Shown here one piece after another: positions 24,216-41,672 of a stretch of DNA of 64,000 nt. Position numbers and translations under genes: made by a program. The stretch's first letter is position 1. Every line of letters begins with the position of its first letter. This stretch comes from Camelimonas lactis (GTDB taxonomy: Bacteria > Pseudomonadota > Alphaproteobacteria > Rhizobiales > Beijerinckiaceae). Under the pieces are notes generated by a model. The model searched no databases, was not told the DNA's origin, and worked only from the letters and a program-made list of their open reading frames with translations. The DNA lies in the NCBI RefSeq assembly GCF_004342915.1, contig NZ_SLWL01000007.1, positions 1-64,000 of the forward strand, given 5' to 3'.

Positions 24216-26789
24216 CTATCCCCGAGCGGCCCCTGTTTCGATCATGCGCCCGAAATGCGTGACGATGCAGGCGACGCCGGGGTCGTCCGGGCCTGGCCTG
24301 GCCGGCGGCATGTCGTGAACATGGATGGCGCCGTTGACGACGCCCTTCCATCCCAGCGTGCGGTCGATGCCAGGCCATTTCGGCGTATCCGGGCCAAGGA
24401 ACTGCATCACCGGGCCGCTGACGCCGCGCGGTTCACAGGCGTCGCGCGCCTGCATCAGGGTCAGCAGGAAATCATCATTGAATTCCGAGCCCGTTCGCGT
24501 CGGCGCCCTGTCGATGAGGCCCAGCCGGACGGCGAGCTGGAGCAGTCCGCTAGCTTGCGCGAGACGGTAGTTGCCGAGAAACTCAACAAAGGTTTTTTCC
24601 CGTCTGAACACCCGCCGCAGGTTCCAGGACACGTCGTTCAGCCGCACCAGTTGCCGGTTCAGGAAGTTCAGCCTCCGGGCGTAGGTGGGATGCCATGCGT
24701 TGACGACGCACACCATCTCGACCACGTCGCCGGCGTCGCGCAGCTGGCGCGCGATCTCCAGGGCAAGGACGCCATGAACACACAGGCCGAACAGGATGTA
24801 GGGCCCCTTTGGCTCGACCGCGCGGATGACCTCAATGTAATCGGCGGCGATTTCGGGAAACGTCTTGCCGGCGATGCCATGGGGCTTGCCGGGCTCGAAC
24901 AGCCGCACCCCAAAAATGTGCCGGTCCTCGCCGAAATCGCGGGCCAGGGCGAACAGGGTTTCCACGCTGTTGACGCCGATCACCGGCGTCCGGGAGCCGC
25001 GCGGGCTGACCTCCATGATCCGCCAGTCTTCGTCCCCGTCGTCACCATACCCCGTCACCGGCGCCGATGGCCCGCTGTCGAGTTCCACGCCGAGCCTCTC
25101 CGCCAGCCCCGCCAGGGTCGGATTCTGGAAGAACCGCGCCAGGCCCACCCGTTGTCCGAACGCATCGTGGATACGGGCCACCAGCCGGGCCGCGCGCATG
25201 GAATCGCCGCCCAGTTCGAAAAAGCTCGCGCCGGGCGGCGGATCATCACAACGCACCGCCGCGCGCCACAACTGCACCAGGCGCTCCGCCCGGACGCTGT
25301 TGTCCTCCGCCGGCGCGTCGGGCGACGCGCTGTCCATGACTTCGACAGCAGCGACATCGACCGCAACGGGCCGGGCAGCAGCAGACTGGAGCCGACGCCC
25401 GGCGCCGGATGGCGCCCCCATCGGCGGGGTGAAGGGCAGATCGGCGAGCGTCCGCGCCGGGTCAGCGCTGACAGCCGCCAGCAATTCGACGAATGACCGC
25501 ACGACCCAGGCGACGGTCGCCTCATCAAACAGGTCCGGATCATATTCGCACTGGGCCCGCCAGCCGACTTCCCGCTCCACCAGATAGACGTCGAGATCGC
25601 GCTTGGCGCCTGGCGAAAGGCTGGGAAAACCCCGGAGCGCCACGGCGCCGGCGCGGGTATCCTTGAGAAATGCGCTGTTCAGGACCTGGAAATTGACGCC
25701 ATGCAGCGCGCCCCGGCGATCGCTGGCCGGCAGGGTGATGCGGTCCGTCAGCTTCTCGAACGGCAGCGCGCCATTTTCCAGCGCCTCGCCAACCGTCGCC
25801 AGGGTCTCGTCCAGCAGGTCTGCGAAACGGGTTTCCGGCGCGCAGGCCATGCGCAGCGCCAGGGTATTGATGAACGGGCCAACAACGGTTTCGAGCTCGA
25901 GTTCATCGCGCCCGGCGATCTGGGTCGTGACGAGGATATCCTGATGCCCGCTCCAGCGATGCAACAGGGCGGCGAAAGTCGCGAGGCCGAAGGCGAAGAA
26001 TGTCGCGCCCCGCGCCCGCGCCGCCGCCAGCGTCGCCTCCGCGACGCCAGCCGGAACCATCATGCCGAAGATGTCGCCGCGCCGGGTCGGATGGGCCGGC
26101 GGCGCGCGGTCTGTCGGAACCATGAAGTTCGCCAGTCCGTCCAGCCGCTTTATCCAGTACTGCTCCACCGCCGCCGCGCCGCCCGCCGCCAGCCAGGCGT
26201 TCTGCCACGAGGCAAAATCGCCGAACTGCATGGGAGGGTCTGGCAAATGGGGCGTCGCTCCCAGCGAGAGCGCGTCGCAAATGGCGGCGAATTCCCGCAC
26301 CAGCGTCAGGTTGGCCCAACAATCACCCGCGAGATGATGCGTGGTGAGCAGCATGTGCGCCCTGTCGTCCGCCTGCTGCAACACCGTGATCCGGAGCAGG
26401 GGCGGCCGGAACGGGTCGAAGGGCGCGGCCGCCTCCTCGCGGCCCAGCCGCTCGCTCAGCGCCTCCTGCTCCGGCGGCGGCGCGCCACGCAGATCCACAT
26501 GCCGGATGCGGAATTGCGCGTGGGGCAGCACGCGCTGCACGAGTTGTCCGTCCTGTTCGACAAACTCCGTGCGCAATACCTCGTGACGGTCCACCACCTG
26601 CTGCCAGGCGCGCTCCATCAGCGCGATCTGTATCGGCCCTTCCAGCCGCCAGCGCGCGGCGATGTTGAGGCACGGATCTCCCGGGCTCCGCTGGCAGCGG
26701 CGCCAATAGCAAGCTTGCGCGCAGGTCGCTCCGAATTCCAGCGGCTCTGGCAGGCTCAAGGCGGCGTTCCCCTGATGGCTCATGTTCAT
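24216..26789 (-). CDS. NRPS terminal module C-T-TE without A domain
   Basis: This 857-residue synthetase has a condensation domain (about 15-460), a carrier domain (about 500-570) and a thioesterase domain (about 588-857). The condensation motif is HHLAGDC at 151-157: both His and the Asp are kept, while the usual Gly is Cys. The carrier has FFELGGDS with Ser530 as the phosphopantetheine site. The thioesterase elbow reads GLCVHG (668-673), so Cys670 stands where Ser is usual. There is no adenylation domain; the carrier must be loaded in trans, or the domain has another use. The ATG at 26789 follows a GGAGG that overlaps the stop codon of the upstream gene. It should add the last unit and release the product. 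Confidence 0.9.
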   Translation of the reverse strand: MNMSHQGNAALSLPEPLEFGATCAQACYWRRCQRSPGDPCLNIAARWRLEGPIQIALMERAWQQVVDRHEVLRTEFVEQDGQLVQRVLPHAQFRIRHVDLRGAPPPEQEALSERLGREEAAAPFDPFRPPLLRITVLQQADDRAHMLLTTHHLAGDCWANLTLVREFAAICDALSLGATPHLPDPPMQFGDFASWQNAWLAAGGAAAVEQYWIKRLDGLANFMVPTDRAPPAHPTRRGDIFGMMVPAGVAEATLAAARARGATFFAFGLATFAALLHRWSGHQDILVTTQIAGRDELELETVVGPFINTLALRMACAPETRFADLLDETLATVGEALENGALPFEKLTDRITLPASDRRGALHGVNFQVLNSAFLKDTRAGAVALRGFPSLSPGAKRDLDVYLVEREVGWRAQCEYDPDLFDEATVAWVVRSFVELLAAVSADPARTLADLPFTPPMGAPSGAGRRLQSAAARPVAVDVAAVEVMDSASPDAPAEDNSVRAERLVQLWRAAVRCDDPPPGASFFELGGDSMRAARLVARIHDAFGQRVGLARFFQNPTLAGLAERLGVELDSGPSAPVTGYGDDGDEDWRIMEVSPRGSRTPVIGVNSVETLFALARDFGEDRHIFGVRLFEPGKPHGIAGKTFPEIAADYIEVIRAVEPKGPYILFGLCVHGVLALEIARQLRDAGDVVEMVCVVNAWHPTYARRLNFLNRQLVRLNDVSWNLRRVFRREKTFVEFLGNYRLAQASGLLQLAVRLGLIDRAPTRTGSEFNDDFLLTLMQARDACEPRGVSGPVMQFLGPDTPKWPGIDRTLGWKGVVNGAIHVHDMPPARPGPDDPGVACIVTHFGRMIETGAARG

Positions 26790-26793
26790 TGGG

Positions 26794-34886
<8,093 letters not shown>

Positions 34887-34890
<4 letters not shown>

Positions 34891-36872
34891 CGTCCCCCTC
34901 CCCTGACCAGCGCCATCCTGCGCAACGCCTCGGCCTGTCTGAGGCCGACCGCCGGCGCGCCATTGCGCCGGCGCGCCGGCGCGTCCTGCGTCTGGCGAAG
35001 CAGCCTGGCGAGGCTGGCGACGGTTGGATGGGCGAACAGCTCCACAACAGCCAGGTCCCGGCCCAGCCGCGCCCGGATCGCCGCCTGAACCCGCGCCAGG
35101 CCAACCGACGTGCCGCCGGCGTCGAAGAAGTTCTGCTCCGGACTTGCCGGGGCCTGCCCGAGCACGTCGCGCCAGACGCCGAGAACGAGGTTCTCCATGT
35201 CCTCGCTGTCAGCTGTCTCCCCGCCCCGCGCCGGCGGCGACGGTTCAGGGGCCGGCGCGGCGATATCTGGCAGAGCCTGGCGATCGATTTTGCCGTTGGG
35301 CGACAGCGGCAACGCCGGCAAAGCGTCGAACGCGACCGGGATCATGTGTTCGGGAAGTTTTTCCCCCAGGTAACGCCGCAATCCGGCCTCCGGCGGCATG
35401 GCGGCGCCTTCGCGCATCACCAGCCAGGCCAGCAGTCGTGGTTCGGCCGCGCCATCGCGCACCGCCACGCAGGCTTCACGAATGTCGGCGTGGGCGCAAA
35501 GCGCGGCCTCGATCTCCCCCAGTTCGACGCGGTGGCCGCGGATCTTGGTCTGATGGTCAAGGCGGCCGAAGAAATCCAGTGCGCCGTCGGCGCGCCAGCT
35601 GACCCGGTCGCCGGTGCGGTACATCCGGCCCTCATGGCCTGGAAGCCGTAACGTCATGAAGCGTTCAGCATTCAGTTCCGGCCGGCCGAGGTAACCGAGT
35701 CCAACGCCCATGCCGCCGATCCACAACTCGCCCTCCACGCCAGGGCCTACCGGCTGGCGCGCCTCATCAAGGACCGCGAGGAACACATTGTCGACCGGCC
35801 GGCCGAGGGGCGCCGGGTCTTCCCAGTTCGCGGCGCCCATCGCCCAGGCGGCGCAGATGTCCGTGCACTCCGTCGGACCATAGCTGTTGAGGATTTGCCC
35901 CTGGCACGCCGGGTGATCCAGCCACGGCAGCAGACGCCGGATCGGGATCGGCTCACCGCCGAGCACCACCCAGCGCAGCGACGCCAGCCGCTCCATGCGG
36001 CCGGCCGCCGCGCCCTCCACGAGGGGCAGAAACGTGCTCGGCGTGCAGTTCAGGAAGGTGATGGAGCGTTTCTCGACCGTCGCCACAATGGCTTCCGGGT
36101 CGAACACATCGAAATCCGGCAGATACAGCGTCCCGCCGGTCAGCAGCGGCGCATAGATATTTTTCTGGGTCAGGTCGAAACCCAGCGCGCTCACCAGCAG
36201 CGTTGAATCGCCGCCATTGAGGCCCAGCGTGCGGATGTACCACTGGAGCAGATTGGCGAAGGAGCGGTGCGTGACGGCGGCGCCTTTGGGCTGGCCCGTC
36301 GATCCCGAGGTGTAGATGACGTAGATGGCGTCGTCCGGTCCCGACGCGGCGGGGAGCGCATCGCCTGGCGTTTCGGCGATGGCCTGCGCCTGCGCGTCCA
36401 GCGCCAGGCTGGCGACCCCGGCGGGCAACCTGGACAGGCCGGCGGAGGTGGTGATCGCAACCCGGCAGCCGCAGTCCCTGACAATGAAATGGATGCGCGC
36501 TTCCGGGTACGCCATATCGACCGGCACATAGGCCGCGCCCGCCCTGAGCACGCCCAGAATGGCGACGACCGCGTCCACATCGCGCGGCAGCAGCAGCGCC
36601 ACCCGGTCGCCGCGACGCACGCCTTGCGCCATCAGCTGACGCGCCAGCCTGTTGGCGGCGGCGTCCAGGCCCGCGTAGGTCAACAGGACGTCGCCGCGCC
36701 GCACCGCTGTCCGGTCAGGCGTTTCGCGCGCCTGGCGCGCGAAGGCCAGGGTCACCATCTCCCAGGCCATGGCGCGTAGCGGCCCCGCGCCCATGGGCCC
36801 CGTGGCGTCGGCGATCCTTGCGGGCGCCTCTTCCATCCTGACAGAACCAGCCTGTTGCATTGCCTGCTCCAT
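34887..36872 (-). CDS. NRPS loading module A-T
   Basis: This 661-residue protein is an adenylation domain (about 45-525) followed by a carrier domain (about 560-635). The adenylation core motifs are YTSGSTGQPKG, NSYGPTE, YRTGDRV and the catalytic Lys in SPNGKIDRQALP. The carrier has FFDAGGTS with the Ser for phosphopantetheine. No condensation domain precedes it, so it is a starter module: it activates one amino acid as adenylate and passes it to the ketosynthase of the next protein. The pocket, aligned by eye, reads D-L-K-N-V-G-S-D-I-K, for which I cannot name a substrate with confidence. The start is ATG 36872 or the adjacent GTG 36875. It is the first gene of the operon and overlaps the next by ATGA. 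Confidence 0.93.
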
Positions 36873-37279
36873 CACCCGAACGTTGTTTCAGTCGCCGGGC
36901 CTGCCTTGCGTGAGCAGGCCGGTCACACGCGGCGGTCGCCAGGCTTGCCGATGGCCGTGACGCGCTGGCCCGGCGGCGCTCACGGCGACGTTGCCCCGGT
37001 GGGCCACGGCCCTGTCGTGGGGCGCGCTGGCCCTGCACCAGTCTGCGCCAGGTCAGCTGGCGCGCGATGCGGCGCAATGGGCGGACGCGTCTGCGCCCTT
37101 TGGATGAGTTCCGGTATCCGCCGCAGGGCGGATTAACGCCTTTGGCAGTAAGGCCCGGCTGTTTGGGGGCGTAGGCTCCAGCGGCGGGCAGCGGCAGACT
37201 TGCGACCGGCGGGCGGGCAGACCTGCGGTTTACGGGACGTCCAGATCGCGGCCATCAGCAACAGGCGGGAGAGCGGAGC
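36873..37279. other. Divergent promoter region of the NRPS-PKS operon
   Basis: These 407 bases separate the first synthetase gene (minus) from the glycosidase gene (plus) and should hold the operon promoter. A perfect 7-bp inverted repeat, ATCCGCC/GGCGGAT with a 4-base centre, is at 37116-37133 and may be an operator or a hairpin. No coding sequence or clear sigma-70 hexamers are seen. Confidence 0.45.
37116..37133. promoter_or_regulatory. Inverted repeat in the divergent region
   Basis: ATCCGCC (37116-37122) and GGCGGAT (37127-37133) form a perfect dyad about 245 bases upstream of the synthetase start and 147 upstream of the glycosidase start. It could be an operator for either gene; evidence is only symmetry and position. 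Confidence 0.3.
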
Positions 37280-38449
37280 GTGTCGGCCTCAACATCATTT
37301 CGCCCAGCAGTCTCGCGCCGGCTGGCCGCCGCCGCGCTGCTCGCGCTGGGTCTGCTGGCTGGACCGGCCCGGGCTGGGCAGGAGGCTGTTGCCGTCCAGA
37401 CCCAGGCGCAAACCTCAGCTCCTGCCCCAGCCCCAGCCCCAGCCCCAGCCCCAGCCCCAGCGACTGGAGCGGGCATTGTCTGGGGGGTCAATGGCCACCC
37501 CCTCGTCTCCTACCCCGGCGTCTCGCTGGAGCAGCAGGCGTCGTTGCTCGACGAGCTGAAGGCCCGCTCCTACCGGGTGGACGTCACCAATCTGGATCAG
37601 ATGGAAAAGCTGGCGCGCCTGCGCGACGCCCTGGCGCAGCGCGGGATCGGGGTGCTGCCGATCCTGCTGCCTCCGGTCAGCCTCAAGGATGAGGACGAAG
37701 CGACCCTGAAGGCCAGGTCACGCGCCTTCGCCGAGGCCTACGTCCGGCGGTTTCCCGACATTCCGGTCTGGGAGCTGGGCAATGAGCTGGAGAATTACGC
37801 CATCATCCAGCCCTGCGAAATGCGGGACGACGGCACGCAGTATCCCTGCGCGTGGGGGCCGGCGGGCGGCGTCGGCGAACTGGATTATTATGGCCCGCGC
37901 TACCGCAAGGTGGCCGCCGCGCTCTCTGGCCTGGCTGAGGGCGTCGCCGCGGCCAACCCGAAGGCGCGCCGGGCGCTCGGTTCGGCCGGTTGGGGCCACA
38001 CGGGCATTTTCGCCCGCCTGGCGAAAGATGGCGTCCCCTGGGAAATTTCCGTCTGGCACTGGTACGCCAATGATTCAGAATGGGCGTTCAAAATTCTGGC
38101 GGGCTACGGCAAACCGATCTGGATCACCGAGTTCAACCATGACGCCGGCAGCCATCGGGACGGCAAGGACGGCCAGGCCAAGGGCCTCGCCACGATGATG
38201 GAAACGCTGAAGCGGCTGGCCGGCCAGTACCGTATCGAGGCGGCGCACGTTTATGAGCTTCTCGATGAAACCTACTGGGCGCCTGGCTATGAAGCCGAGA
38301 TGGGTCTGGTGGAGCTTGAACGCGGCGGGGAGCACGGCTGGCGCCTGGGCGCCCGCAAGCCCGCTTTCGACGCCTTCCGCGACGCCGCCGCGCCCCAGGC
38401 GCGCGGCCCCGCGCCGGCGCCCTCAAAGGCCGAACAGGGCGGGCGGTGA
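37280..38449 (+). CDS. Secreted clan GH-A glycoside hydrolase
   Basis: This 389-residue protein has a signal peptide (about 1-33, ending GPARA), an Ala-Pro repeat linker (about 45-61) and a TIM-barrel glycosidase domain. The acid/base Glu is in PVWELGNELEN (the NE motif of clan GH-A) and the nucleophile Glu is in WITEFNHD. Barrel strands such as SYRVDVTNL and IGVLPILLPP are visible. It should cleave a polysaccharide in the periplasm or outside the cell, perhaps the cell's own exopolysaccharide, as glycosidases in such loci often do. The linker is encoded by six perfect CCCCAG units. The GTG at 37280 is the start, with GAGCGGAGC just upstream. Family assignment within clan GH-A (GH39/GH5-like) is unsure. 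Confidence 0.78.
   Translation: MSASTSFRPAVSRRLAAAALLALGLLAGPARAGQEAVAVQTQAQTSAPAPAPAPAPAPAPATGAGIVWGVNGHPLVSYPGVSLEQQASLLDELKARSYRVDVTNLDQMEKLARLRDALAQRGIGVLPILLPPVSLKDEDEATLKARSRAFAEAYVRRFPDIPVWELGNELENYAIIQPCEMRDDGTQYPCAWGPAGGVGELDYYGPRYRKVAAALSGLAEGVAAANPKARRALGSAGWGHTGIFARLAKDGVPWEISVWHWYANDSEWAFKILAGYGKPIWITEFNHDAGSHRDGKDGQAKGLATMMETLKRLAGQYRIEAAHVYELLDETYWAPGYEAEMGLVELERGGEHGWRLGARKPAFDAFRDAAAPQARGPAPAPSKAEQGGR
37425..37460 (+). repeat. Six tandem CCCCAG units
   Basis: Six perfect copies of CCCCAG lie in the glycosidase gene and encode part of its Ala-Pro linker. Because the unit is two codons, slippage would change linker length but not the reading frame. Confidence 0.9.
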
Positions 38450-38816
38450 CGCGGCGGGCAACGACCGGCCTTCCCCCTAACGTTTTCCCACAACCCTTGC
38501 CCCATCCGCCCGGGGCGCCCTTCATGATCTGTGAATCGGCGAAAGCGGCGCAGGATGCGCTGCTTCACGCGGCTTCATCGCGCCCCATCGGTGGCGGCGA
38601 CGCGCCGGACGTTGGTCAGGTGAAGGCCCGGAAACTCCACCGATCGACCAGCCTTGCGCCGGCGGTGGTAACCGCCGGCCTGACCAGGCGCGCCGGGAAC
38701 ACGCAAAGGTATTAAGCCGGCGCCCGCAAATCCGGCCGCCATACGCCTTCTAACACCTTGGAGCGGCGACGGATTGGACGCACCTCTGGTCAAGGCTGCT
38801 GCGGAGGCGACTGACG
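38450..38816. other. Gene-free region before the priming transferase
   Basis: About 370 bases between the glycosidase and ExoY-type genes show no recognisable gene. A GGAGG at 38803-38807 is the ribosome binding site for the next gene. No terminator with a T-run is visible. Confidence 0.4.
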
Positions 38817-39503
38817 GTGCTGAACGACCCCACCACCACGCGCGCTGGCGCATCTTACACCGGCTCCCGTGTCATCGACAGCAAGCCGGCGATCGGCGGC
38901 GCATGGAAACGCCTGCTCGACATCACCGTGGCCGTCATCGCCCTGATCGTGCTGGCGCCGCTGATGCTGCTGACGGCGATGGCGATCGCCATGACCATGG
39001 GGCGGCCAATCCTTTTCGCCCAGCGACGCGTGGGTCACGGCGGCGCGCCCTTCCTCTGTTACAAGTTTCGCACCATGTCCCGCGACGCGGAGCGACGGCT
39101 CAGCGAATATCTGCGCGACAACCCGGCGGCGGCGGCGGAATGGCGGGAGAACCGCAAGCTTCGCCACGACCCGCGCGTCACCTTCGTCGGCCAGACCCTG
39201 CGCGTCACCAGCCTTGATGAGCTGCCGCAACTGTTTAACGTGCTGGGCGGCGACATGAGCTGCGTTGGCCCGCGCCCCGTGGTTCCCGACGAGCTCGCGC
39301 TTTACGGGCGCCACATCGACGACTACCTCGCCGCCCGCCCTGGCATGACCGGCCCCTGGCAGGTCAGCGGTCGCAACACCCTCACCTACGCCGACCGGGT
39401 GGCGCTCGACTCACACTATGTCCGCAACTGGAGCCTGTGGACCGACGTCAGCATCCTGGCGCGCACCATTCCCGCGGTGGCGCGTCCAAACCAGACCTCG
39501 TGA
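38817..39503 (+). CDS. ExoY-type undecaprenyl-phosphate sugar transferase
   Basis: This 228-residue membrane enzyme transfers a sugar-1-phosphate, usually galactose or glucose phosphate, to undecaprenyl phosphate and so starts repeat-unit synthesis. It has one N-terminal membrane segment (VAVIALIVLAPLMLLTAMAIAM) and the priming-transferase motifs FAQRRVGHGG, CYKFRTM, TSLDELPQL and DMSCVGPRP. The short form without the four-helix N-terminal domain matches ExoY rather than WbaP. The GTG at 38817 follows GGAGG by 9 bases. Together with galE in this window, galactose is a reasonable first sugar, but this is inference. Confidence 0.92.
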   Translation: MLNDPTTTRAGASYTGSRVIDSKPAIGGAWKRLLDITVAVIALIVLAPLMLLTAMAIAMTMGRPILFAQRRVGHGGAPFLCYKFRTMSRDAERRLSEYLRDNPAAAAEWRENRKLRHDPRVTFVGQTLRVTSLDELPQLFNVLGGDMSCVGPRPVVPDELALYGRHIDDYLAARPGMTGPWQVSGRNTLTYADRVALDSHYVRNWSLWTDVSILARTIPAVARPNQTS

Positions 39504-39732
39504 GGCTGACGCGATGAACCGCATGGCAGCCATATCCGCTGCGACAGCGCGCGGAGCGCAAAGGGCACAGGGAGCGGATGTTCCGTCCGCCCAACGGCCA
39601 GGCCATGCGAGGCGGCGCGGTGCGGATGGAGCCCTCGGGCGTCGGGTCCGGCGGGCGCCGCTTGGCGGCGGGACCAGCCGCCAGCCTGGCGTGGCGACGC
39701 CCTGGTTTGGCGGCGTTTCACGGTGTTTGTTG

Positions 39733-39972
39733 CTAACGGGACCCGCGTCGGGATACGGCGGTTCTGGCCAGCGCGCCCAGGAACCAGGCCATCTGCAGCG
39801 TGAACCAGGCGCCAATCGCCATCCAGGCCGCGGCGTTCCAGCCATCATGGCGCGCAAGACCGGCGCCCACGGCGGCGGCGACGACGCCGCCAAGGAACGC
39901 CGCCGGATAGCCAAATCCCATGCCGAGCAGGAACCCCGCCGCCGCGCTCACCACCATCCAGACAGCTCCCAT
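39733..39972 (-). CDS. Small membrane protein, 79 residues
   Basis: This short frame encodes about two membrane helices (VWMVVSAAAGFLLGMGFG with AAFLGGVVAAAVGAGLA, then MAIGAWFTLQMAWFLGALA) separated by a short polar loop and ending in a basic tail. The longer in-frame extension to 40530 is low-complexity Arg/Ala/Pro-rich sequence without conservation, so I start at the ATG at 39972. I do not recognise the family. It lies antisense between the ExoY-type and polymerase genes and could be a small accessory protein of exopolysaccharide synthesis. Confidence 0.5.
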   Translation of the reverse strand: MGAVWMVVSAAAGFLLGMGFGYPAAFLGGVVAAAVGAGLARHDGWNAAAWMAIGAWFTLQMAWFLGALARTAVSRRGSR

Positions 39973-40184
39973 GCAATACCCCCTGGAACGTCCCGGCCAG
40001 GACCGGATCCGCGCCGGACCGCGACAGGCGCAGCCGTGGCGCCTCGCCGCATCCCGGCACGGATCTCCGGGCGCGGCGGGCGCAAGCCGCCATATCCGGC
40101 GTGGGATAATTCCCGGCCGGGCAAGATAGCGTGTTTCCCCCATCCCGTCCTGCGGGAAAACACCGCGGAAGGTGATTTTCGCAA

Positions 40185-41651
40185 ATGATCCCGTCGCTTG
40201 CCGGAATACTGGCGTGCATCGCCGTCGCCCTTGCCGGGCGCCTGTGGGGATCGGCGACCCTGGTTGGCCTGCCGGCGGCGCTGGCCTTCGGCGCCACGGC
40301 CTTCGCCACGTTGCCGGCGCTCGGCGGGTCATCGCCGCAGATTTACACCATCTTCGCCATGAGCCTGGTTGTCGCGCCGTTCTTGCGACCCGGCGGCATT
40401 GCAACGCTCGCATCAGGCGTCCGGCGGACGCCTGTTTCGCTGGTGCTGGTGGTGATGATCGTCCATGCGTCAGCCACGGCGATGATCCTTCCGCGCCTGT
40501 TCGCTGGTGAAACCAGCGTGTTCGTTCCATCGCGGCAGACCGGCGAAATCATGGAAACCGTGCTGGCGCCGGTTTCCGGAAATATCTCGCAGACCGCCTA
40601 TTTCGTGCTCGGCGCCCTGACCTGCCTGGTGCTGTGCGCCACCCTGCCCACGGGCGGGCGGCTGGCGCTGATCCGCCGGGGGCTGATGCTGTGGGCGATC
40701 CTGAACGCCGGGCTCGGAGCCATCGACCTTCTGGCCAAGCTCGGCGGCGCCGGCGACGTCCTCGAATTCATCCGCACCGCCAGCTACGCCATGGCCACCG
40801 ACGTGGAGCACGCCGGTTTCTTCCGCATCGCTGGCGGTCACTCCGAGGCGTCGGCGTTCGGCTCGGCCATTTTCGCCAGCATGGTGTTCTGCATGACATG
40901 GGCCCGCATGACCGGCGACCGGCGCGTCGGCCTGCTTGCCGCCGCGTCGCTTGGGCTGCTGCTGCTGTCCACCAGCACCACCGCCTACGCCTGCCTGGCG
41001 ATCTACGGCGCGGGACTGGCCGGGCTGGCGCTGCTCAATCTGCTGCGCGGCCGGGTCCGCAAGGCGGATCTGGCGCTGCTCTACGCGGTGCTGGCTGGCG
41101 CCGCCATCGTGCTGGCGATCCATCTTTACAACAACAACGCGTTCGACGCCGTGCGCAAGCTGCTGGACGCGGCCATCTTCAACAAGGCCAGCTCCTCATC
41201 GGCCGCGGAACGCGGTTACTGGAACATGCGCAGCTTCGAGACCTTCCTGGAAACGGGCGGACTTGGCGTCGGCATGGGCAGCTCCCGCGCGTCCAACTGG
41301 CTGATCGCAGCCCTGAGCCAGACCGGAGCCGTTGGCGTCGCCTTGCAGCTGCTGCTGGCGCTGGCGCTGTTGCGGCCGCTCCCGCAGAATCGCCCCCATG
41401 ATCCGCAACTGCGGGCGCTGCATGAAGCGGCGCGCGCCACCGGCCTCGCCAGCATCACCGCGATGATGCTGAACGGAAGCAGCGCCGACCCGGGTATGCT
41501 GTTCTTCATCTGCGTGGCCGTCACCCTGAGCAGCCGGCGGGTGTTGCTGGCGCAGCCAGGAGCCTGGCCCACGCCGCGCGCGTTATCCTGGCGCCCGCCT
41601 GTTCCGCCAGGCCAGCTGCCGCCAACCCAGCTTGCACACGATCACGGATAG
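40185..41651 (+). CDS. Wzy/ExoQ-like polysaccharide polymerase
   Basis: This 488-residue integral membrane protein has about eleven hydrophobic segments and a larger polar loop in the second half (around NNNAFDAVRKLLDAAIFNKASSSS to ERGYWNMRSF), followed by the GLGVGMGSSRASNWLI motif. This arrangement is typical of the O-antigen ligase/Wzy polymerase superfamily, in which Arg and Gly residues of the periplasmic loops bind the lipid-linked sugar. It should join repeat units in the periplasm. The C-terminal 40 residues are Pro-rich. The ATG at 40185 follows GGAAGGTGA. Its neighbour ExoY supports the polymerase assignment over ligase. Confidence 0.78.
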   Translation: MIPSLAGILACIAVALAGRLWGSATLVGLPAALAFGATAFATLPALGGSSPQIYTIFAMSLVVAPFLRPGGIATLASGVRRTPVSLVLVVMIVHASATAMILPRLFAGETSVFVPSRQTGEIMETVLAPVSGNISQTAYFVLGALTCLVLCATLPTGGRLALIRRGLMLWAILNAGLGAIDLLAKLGGAGDVLEFIRTASYAMATDVEHAGFFRIAGGHSEASAFGSAIFASMVFCMTWARMTGDRRVGLLAAASLGLLLLSTSTTAYACLAIYGAGLAGLALLNLLRGRVRKADLALLYAVLAGAAIVLAIHLYNNNAFDAVRKLLDAAIFNKASSSSAAERGYWNMRSFETFLETGGLGVGMGSSRASNWLIAALSQTGAVGVALQLLLALALLRPLPQNRPHDPQLRALHEAARATGLASITAMMLNGSSADPGMLFFICVAVTLSSRRVLLAQPGAWPTPRALSWRPPVPPGQLPPTQLAHDHG

Positions 41652-41672
41652 CCCCTGCGCCGGCGCTGTTCC

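Noticed and set aside
23835-25496. Plus-strand open frame of 553 codons
   Set aside because: It is antisense to the hydrolase and the C-T-TE gene, both with intact motifs; no conserved content is seen.
37425-37460. Tandem CCCCAG units considered as a CRISPR-like or origin repeat
   Set aside because: The unit is six bases with no spacers and lies in frame inside a protein linker, so it is a simple microsatellite.
39973-40530. Longer version of the small membrane protein
   Set aside because: The extra 186 codons are low-complexity and antisense to the polymerase gene; only the part from 39972 looks like a protein.
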